Of a DNA stretch of 64,000 nt, positions 57,374 through 64,000 are shown piece after piece; positions within the stretch are counted from its first letter, which is position 1; every line of letters begins with the position of its first letter. Location: assembly GCA_029582165.1 (NCBI GenBank), contig CM055889.1, forward strand, positions 11,228,841 through 11,292,840, read 5' to 3'. A model generated the notes under the pieces. It was not told where the DNA came from and searched no databases. It worked only from the letters and a program-made list of their open reading frames with translations. The DNA is from Portulaca oleracea (lineage: Eukaryota; Streptophyta; Magnoliopsida; Caryophyllales; Portulacaceae). A program made the translations under genes and the position numbers.

Positions 57374-58870
57374 GTAAAGGACATGACAAGTTCAACACCA
57401 GGAGGTTTCAGATGACCTTTGTTTACTGCTTTAATAAAGACCACTCGCACTTTGACCTCTGGGAGAACCTTGAAAATATTGCTCAGCACGTCACGGGGCC
57501 TGTTGTCTTTGGGGATATGTTAATGATATCTTAAATCAGGAGGATTGTATTAATGGTACTCAATTCCACTATTGGGAGACTCCGTGCTTCAAGGAATGCA
57601 TACATGAGTGTAATAAGGAGGAAATACATTGCCATGGAGCCTCTTTCTCCAAGTCTAATAGTTATGTGCACACAAAAATTGATAGAATCTTCACAAAAAT
57701 TGGAGTCTTCATATGGATTATCTATACTAGCGGACTACCTGTCTCAAATTTTGTTAGACCATGAGCCTATCTGCCTCAAGTTTCTATCTGACCCTCAGGT
57801 CAAATATAAGTTTTGTATTATGAAATGTGGTCCAAGGACAATCGCTTCAGTCAAATCATAGAGATAGCCATCCACAACAAGTCATACGATACAACACAAT
57901 ATATCTTGCAAGAGTGGTCTTAACAAGAGGAAGTATATGATATACATTCTCAACAGTGGAATGCTCGTGTACATCTCTCCCAAATCCAGCACCAACTTGC
58001 TATTGATCTTGATAACAACGGCCAGCAAGAAAGGCAAAAAATTTGTATGCCAGTATTCTGAACTCTGATCTTCCTTCTCCCTTATTGAACAATAGGGTAA
58101 AATAGAGAGAAACATCCTCAACAATACTCCCACAGATGATTTCTTTGGCAAGCTGAAGTATAGAAGGTTGAATAATGCAATCTACACCATCCAAGACATG
58201 AATGGGAACCTAATAGAGGGCTATGAAATGTAGCAAAGGAGATGGTTAACTTTTACGAGCAAATGTTGGGAAGAAAAACTTATGACAGAAGCAATGTTGA
58301 CCTTGATGTCCTTTGCGAAAGGCCTTTCCTCGGCATAGCTCAACAGCTCACCATAAATTCCTCTTTCTCAGACGAGGAAACCTCCTGGGATTTTTTCTCC
58401 ATCCCTAACAATAAATCACCAAGCCTAGATGGTTTCTCTAGTAGCTTCTTCAAGAGCTTATGGGATTAGATTGATCCCTACATATATGTTGTAATTCGGG
58501 AGTTTTTTTTAATACAGGTCATTTGCTAATATTGCTAAATGCTACTACACTGGTCCTAATCCCAAAGGTTGACTCCTCTTCCAAAGCATCTGACTTCCGC
58601 CGCATATCATGTTGCAACTTGATATACAAGGGTATTTCAAAGCTTATAATCAGTCATCTCAAACTTGTGCTCCCTGACATAATCATCTGTAGCCAATCTG
58701 TCTTCGCTTATGAAAGGGAATTACTACCTAATGTCCTTATGTGCCAGGAGCTAGCCCAAAGTTGCAATAGGAAAACTCTGCAACGCAGACGTGTTATGAA
58801 AATTGATCTCACGAAAGCATTAGATATTGTATACCGGAACTTCATATTCATGAGATACTATCGCATTACT
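57374..58870 (+). pseudogene. LINE (L1-type) ORF2 remnant
   Basis: Translated pieces on +: GHDKFNTRRFQMTFVYCFNK and HFDLWENLENIAQHVTGP (endonuclease domain), CINGTQFHYWETPCFKECIH, then VNFYEQMLGRKTYDRSN, SWDFFSIPNNKSPSLDGFSS (RT N-terminal PNNKSPGxDG-type motif), SKASDFRRISCCNLIYKGIS and HLKLVLPDIIICSQSVFAYE. The last piece is RRVMKIDLTKALDIVYRNFI, RT motif A, where the usual KAYD reads KALD. The frame shifts repeatedly, and everything after motif A, including the catalytic xADD box, is missing. Confidence 0.88.
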
Positions 58871-58879
58871 CGAGAGTAT

Positions 58880-60000
58880 GGTTGTCGTTCTCAGGGAGCT
58901 AGATCTCATACTAGTCTAAGGCACATGTCCTCTTGAATTGTAGGGTAACAGTTTGGATAGGTTCCAAATAACGATATTAAAATCACAAGGAGAAAACAAA
59001 ATAACAAAACCTTAGGCATAGATTCACCAAACGAACATGTTAGAAAACTCGATTAACACTACTTTATAATCAAAAATTCAATGAACTAGGGGAATCGAGA
59101 CAATTTGGACTAAGCCTCTTACTCAATTCCCCATAAAAATAAATAAATTGCAAGATTATCGATTTCTCCCCTAATTACAACCTAAATTATTCTCATATCC
59201 AAGTTGCAATCGTCGATCAAGTCATGCTAGAACTAAGCCTCTTACTCAATTCCCCATAAAAATAAAGACGAGATTTTGTCAAACCTCTCATCAATTCAAT
59301 CAAGTGGCAACAAGATGGAAATTCACTCAAACAATTGTGAAAATAGCAAACAACCAAACAACACATTAATCATAATTAAACTAGTACATTAGTGGCAAAT
59401 CCCTAACCTAATTTAGGGATTACCATACATATTCATGGCAATTGACAGCAAATTGAGAAGAGCAACAAATCTTAAAACAAGAACAAATAATAAACGAAGG
59501 AGAAAGGAACGGGAAGAATAATAAACCTAAAACTTGAACTGGTTTACAATTAATAAACTTGAATCCTTGAGTAATGGACAATGGAGGAGTGTTGAAAAGT
59601 TGAGAGAAAAAAAACTACCCTAAACATTCATAGAAGAAGAGATAAAAGATGACTGCAGTTTCTTGAGTAATTAAAGTCGAAATTAGCATTCTGGGTCATG
59701 CACGGCCATGTGCTTGGTTGTGCGCCAGTTCTAGAGTCTTCTGCATGAGTTTAGACTGACGTTTGCATGCAAGGCTAAAAAACCTCCAAGTCATCCTTTA
59801 GGTTGTGCTAGCTCGTGTGATTGCTCGCGTACACCTTATTTGGGATCCTTCACACACTCTTTTCATCCTTGCTTCTCTGTGGCTTCTGCATTTTACATCT
59901 AACGATCATCAAAATTTCACGGATCACCCAAAATTCACATACAATTGACAAAGTTAACACTTTTAGCTACAACAAGCAAAGATGAACTAAACCAAGTCGG
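58880..60000. other. Retroelement-like non-coding DNA with a direct repeat
   Basis: Starts GTCGTTCTCAGGGAGC, similar to 55335. The 31-bp phrase beginning AAGCCTCTTACTCAATTCC occurs twice (about 59115 and 59237). No coding domain found. Confidence 0.4.
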
Positions 60001-60630
60001 TGTTGACAATTTTATTGTTATGATATATTTCTACCTAAAATTTTGTGTTACATTGATTTCTCCATTTACTTTTAAGAGGACAGTAAAAAGGAAGAGTTGA
60101 CAAAATTTTGTCCGACCTAGAAAATCGGGTCTGGACATAGATTTTTCATTCGAATTTTGATACTGACTGAATTCATCGAATATTCAGATATAAAATTTCT
60201 GTTTTTATATCATCTAGATCTGATTTCGACCCAAATTTAGTTTTGTCGAAATTGTTTGACCCAGTCTGACCTGAAATAAAATTAAATTCGTATATAAATT
60301 TCTCATCCAAATTTTAACAATGTCTAAATCTATCCGATTCAAACTTAGCTAGGCCTGAATTTTTTGCAGCGCTAGGATGGAGAGATTAATATAAAACTGG
60401 GGGACTAGCATTTTAGCGAAGGAAAAAACATGTCGTGGGCGGCTTACCGTATGGCAGATGGCCACATAGGGAAGCTACATAAAATAATTGTTCCAATGGA
60501 TCCCACCCCCCAAATATTATTTAAAACTTGTACAGAATTCATCAAAAAAGAAAACCTTGTGCAGAAAATTTTCAAAAAAATTTATGCAATCTCTATTAAT
60601 TAAAAACAAACAAATTGCAAAAAATCAGTC
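60001..60630. other. Upstream region of the NFD4-like gene
   Basis: 60095-60350 resembles 53460-53770 (dispersed repeat). The rest is AT-rich promoter-proximal DNA. Confidence 0.5.
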
Positions 60631-60640
60631 TTTAAATAGG
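60631..60640 (+). promoter_or_regulatory. Probable TATA box of the NFD4-like gene
   Basis: TTTAAATAGG lies 199 bp before the start codon and is followed by a pyrimidine-rich, AUG-free leader from about 60670. Confidence 0.5.
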
Positions 60641-60838
60641 CGACCTTCAGTTTACACAAGCGGGACTTTCTCGGGAAAGGTACAGCAGCCCACAGACGAA
60701 ATCAAATCACCACTCTCCCTTCCCTTCTCCGACACCCTTCTCCTCCCCATAATATTTATCAGAGGCTCAGAGCTTCGACCAATCCTGCACCCTAGCTCCT
60801 GTTGCTCGATCTGCACCATTCATCTTCCTTCGCACACA

Positions 60839-63835
60839 ATGAGGATCTTATCGGAGCGGCCTTCGACAGCCACCGCCCTGAAGTGGATGGGTTTTGTCAC
60901 CGCCGTGTGGGTCCAAGCCATCTCCGGCAACAACTACACCTTCTCCAACTACTCCGACGCACTCAAGACCTTGATGAATCTCACCCAGGTTCAGTTGAAC
61001 AATCTCTCCGTTGCCAAAGATGTCGGCAAGGCTTTCGGCATCCTTGCTGGGATTGCTTCCGATAGTTTCCCAACTTGGGTTCTGCTTCTTATTGGGTCGC
61101 TTGAAGGACTTGTTGGTTATGGCGCTCAATGGCTTGTTGTTAGCAAGACCATTAATCCCCTTCCTTATTGGGCGGTATGTCTTCTTTTCCCCCATTTTTG
61201 TTTTCGAGATTTTGTTTCCTTATCGGGTTGGTACTTTGCATTAACGTATCGTATTCTCAACTGTATCATTCTATTTCGATGGTAAATTGGTAATTGCTTA
61301 CTCATTAATGGTGCTTCATAAAGACGAGTTGGTGACTTGTACTGGTTTTCTTCTGTATCCTTTTGTCCAATTTCCACGCGGAATTTTTTGGGTATATTCT
61401 TTTTATTGAATTGAATGCTTAGATGTTCATCTCATTCTGAACTTTGGTTTGATTGGACCCCAATTCTGCTAGTCTTTGTACCTCTCTTGGAACCAATAAG
61501 AATAAGGGGTGAAATTGCAATTTCATGTTCTTGGGGTGATGAAGTTTCTACGGGTTTCTGAGAACATGAATTTATTATTATTTTGTCAATGGAGACACCG
61601 GAGATTATTGCAGAGTCCCTATGTTAATGAAGGGTAAATTTTTAAGTGTTGCAGATGTGCATATTTTTATGTATGGGAGGGAACAGCACAACATGGATGA
61701 ACACGGCAATCTTGGTGACATGTATAAGGAATTTCCGCAAAAACAGAGGACCAGTATCTGGGATTCTCAAAGGCTATGTGGGTTTAAGCACAGCCATATT
61801 CACTGATCTCTGCAATGCCCTTTTCGCAAACAGTCCTGCTTATTTCCTGATGATGCTCTCCATTGTCCCCTTGGTCATTTGCCTGACTGCCATGGTTTTC
61901 CTCCGGGAGGTCCCTCCATCAAATACCGCCTCGGAGATTGCTGAAGAATCCGGCTACTTCAACATGTTCAACATTGTGGCTGTTGTAGTTGCGGTTTACC
62001 TCTTGGGCTATGATTTTCTCGGCTCTCAGTTACAGGGCCGTATCATTGACATGGTATTTGCTGTCATCTTACTGGCTTTGCTCGCCTTTCCGTTGGTGAT
62101 TCCAGCATACATTGCAATCAAAAGCTGGATCGACTCGAAAACTAGAGATGATATCGAGGGTCAGAACGTTGAGCCCTTGCTAGGACAACAAGTTGTGGCA
62201 GATTCGCAGGGTGAAGAAGCAGCTGTGGTGGGCGAGTCATCATCAAAGGAGGAGGTTGCTGCAAATGAGGACGTTAAGAAATCACAGCCTGCCATTGGAG
62301 AAGAACACACGATCTTTGAGGCGTTCAAGACCGTCGATTTCTGGGTGTTGTTCGTGTCGTTCCTGTGTGGGGTTGGGACCGGGATGACGGTGATGAACAA
62401 CATGGGTCAGATGGCGTCGGCTGTTGGCTACAAGGAGGCGTCCATTTTCGTGTCACTCCTTAGCATAATGGGATTCTTTGGCAGGATCATATCCGGGACT
62501 GTTTCGGAGTACTACATCAAGTAAGTCCTCTCTTCTAACCTGATCCTTTTGAATTCGTTGCAATCTATGTCATGTTACTGATTGGCTAGAATGATTTTCG
62601 ATGTGTTTTGGATTGATATGTGATATACATAATTGCTTGTAGCTAATGAGCGGATGACATCATTGATACAATGATTGAAAATGAGCATTTCTTGCGTGTT
62701 AAGGGTCATGTCATATGTGATGCCACTTTGTGTCATATCTTTGTTTAATACGCATTCAAGTCATGTATCTTGCTTCCGTGTGATTACAATATTGTCTTTG
62801 TTAGGTTGATAAACATCCTTTCTTGCTAAGTTTCTGATGTATTTCTAATATTGTCTGCATTGAAGATGTTACTTGCTAACTTTCCTATTATATTATGAAC
62901 CCACGCGCAGTTTCTTAGTTATAGAAAATTTGAGCTGACCTGTATCTGAGTATGCGCAATTGACTAAGCTTTTTTGTGTCTAGGGTAGTTGACAAAATGT
63001 GACAGAATTGGATGATGTTCTAATCTAACTTTGTATCCACCATGTAGTGTACTCAGTCTCTATACAAACCATTCAAATATTGCATAATCAGTATGAGGCT
63101 CTGATATTGTCAATGGAGCGAGTCCCATGCTAGATCTCGTAGGGCCTTTTCATAATTAATCTACTCACTATCAAGTCCCGGTACGATTCCTAATAACACC
63201 CATCATATAGTTGACATGAAATTGTCGGCTGTGTTATATTTTTTTTTATTTTGTATGTCTAAAAATGTCTCTCCTCACATGATGTCGTAAGACTGCTTGT
63301 ATCCGACCATTTCCAACCGAAGTAAGAGTTGTCTTTACAAACGATACGGGGTATATGATTTGGCAGGGAAGCTGCCATCCCAAGACCACTCTTCAATGCA
63401 GCCTCTCAGATATTGCTGGCTGGTGGATACGTGGTGATGGCAATTGCAATGCCGGGTAGCATGTACATCGGGTCAGTCATAGTCGGCCTGTGCTATGGTG
63501 TTCGTCTGGCGATCACAGTCCCCACAGCCTCGGAGCTATTCGGGCTCAAATACTACGGTCTCATCTACAACGTCCTGATCCTGAACCTTCCACTCGGGTC
63601 ATTCCTCTTTTCGGGTCTTCTGGCCGGTTTGCTCTATGATGCAGAGGCTACCACAACTCCTAGCGGGGGAAACGAGTGCTATGGGGCTCACTGTTACAGG
63701 CTGTGCTTCTTGATCATGGCCGGTGCTTGTCTCGTTGGGTGCGCCCTAGATGTCCTCATGGCCATGCGAACCAAGGAGCTCTACAAGAAGATATCTGCGA
63801 GCAAAAAGTCCAAGTCTGTGGGGAACGGAAGATGA
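60839..63835 (+). CDS. NUCLEAR FUSION DEFECTIVE 4-like major facilitator protein
   Basis: Three exons, 60839-61174, 61655-62520 and 63367-63835, with GT-AG introns, encode 556 aa. The chosen ATG starts MRILSERPSTATALKWMGFV and is followed by the Nodulin-like domain (about 12-260): TAVWVQAISGNNYTFSNYSD, VAKDVGKAFGILAGI, CMGGNSTTWMNTAILVTCIR, FRKNRGPVSGILKGYVGLST. A polar acidic loop (about 275-325, EEAAVVGESSSKEEVAANED) leads to the C-terminal MFS half (FWVLFVSFLCGVGTGMTVMN, GRIISGTVSEYY, SVIVGLCYGVRLAITVPTAS, ELFGLKYYGLIYN). About 12 membrane segments are expected. Family members are membrane proteins of uncertain substrate; Arabidopsis NFD4 is named for a karyogamy defect. An in-frame extension upstream to 60488 is A-rich and unlike the family. 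Confidence 0.93.
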
Positions 63836-64000
63836 CGTCAGCTTTGCATGTTATGAATGTACCATATGTAGTTGTCACGGAATGCAATTTTGTAAGCGTT
63901 TGGGTATGTTTGGAAGAAAATACAAGGGGGATGGATGTTTATTTTTCTAGCCTAGCGTTTCCAGGTTGGTTAAATCGTGATCGTGTTGTGTTTGTTATGA
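63836..64000 (+). other. 3' UTR of the NFD4-like gene
   Basis: T/G-rich tail after the stop (TTTGTAAGCGTTTGGG...). A clear AATAAA signal is not seen before the window ends. Confidence 0.5.

Noticed and set aside
60488..60838. In-frame N-terminal extension of the NFD4-like protein
   Set aside because: The extension is Lys/Ser-rich, lies mostly upstream of or over the probable TATA site, and family members begin close to the chosen Met.

Overview
The window is nuclear DNA from a flowering plant, most likely a eudicot; the species cannot be fixed from sequence alone. The grounds are spliced genes with GT-AG introns, tRNA-iMet-primed LTR retrotransposons, CACTA, PIF/Harbinger, Mutator-like and Stowaway/Tourist elements, Cassandra-type 5S-bearing LTRs, and long (CT)n and (AT)n microsatellites. 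No RNA gene or prokaryotic feature was seen.

Only three host genes look intact. (1) A single-domain rhodanese/thiosulfate sulfurtransferase of the STR16/STR18 type lies on + (15073-18481, 6 exons, 132 aa), with MITEs in two introns. (2) An ER/secretory-type cyclophilin resembling Arabidopsis CYP21-1 lies on - (25195-21171, 7 exons, 226 aa). (3) A NUCLEAR FUSION DEFECTIVE 4-like major facilitator protein lies on + (60839-63835, 3 exons, 556 aa). They share no obvious pathway; they are ordinary genes in a repeat-rich setting.

Layout: 1-11428 is the 5' end of a large-LTR element on -, running off the left edge. Its PBS is at 683-694 and its ~3.6 kb LTR is split by a 7.1 kb CACTA element (3145-10253). 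That CACTA carries a deleted transposase, a short LINE with a 16-bp target duplication, and a captured exon of a telomere-repeat-binding Myb gene. 11429-14400 holds a retroelement remnant with GC-rich palindromic words and a CT/GA fold-back. 15-27 kb holds the first two genes plus two unusual repeat-bearing TIR elements. 27-33 kb holds a decayed PIF/Harbinger pair and a 532-bp Mutator-like MITE with a perfect 9-bp duplication. 33-43 kb holds Copia remnants and a non-autonomous Copia element whose 5' LTR is interrupted at its TATA box by a 3541-bp solo LTR of the same family as the left-edge element. 43-47.6 kb is a MITE cluster ending in a CACTA-like element made of GACCGTTCA words. 47.7-52.7 kb is a full-length but dead Copia element with unusual TA...TA LTR termini. 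52.7-60 kb has MITEs, inverted Cassandra 5S LTRs around a palindrome-rich retroelement piece, and a broken LINE. The last 3.4 kb is the NFD4-like gene.

Nesting order read from the sequence: (AT)n, then Copia, then solo LTR; and large LTR, then CACTA, then LINE. Nothing here demonstrates a new multi-gene system. The most unusual items are the CACTA-borne telomere-binding exon, the polarity-switching GTGAACAAT array, the 3 x 22-bp higher-order satellite next to the cyclophilin promoter, the GC palindrome clusters and the 5S-derived inverted repeat.
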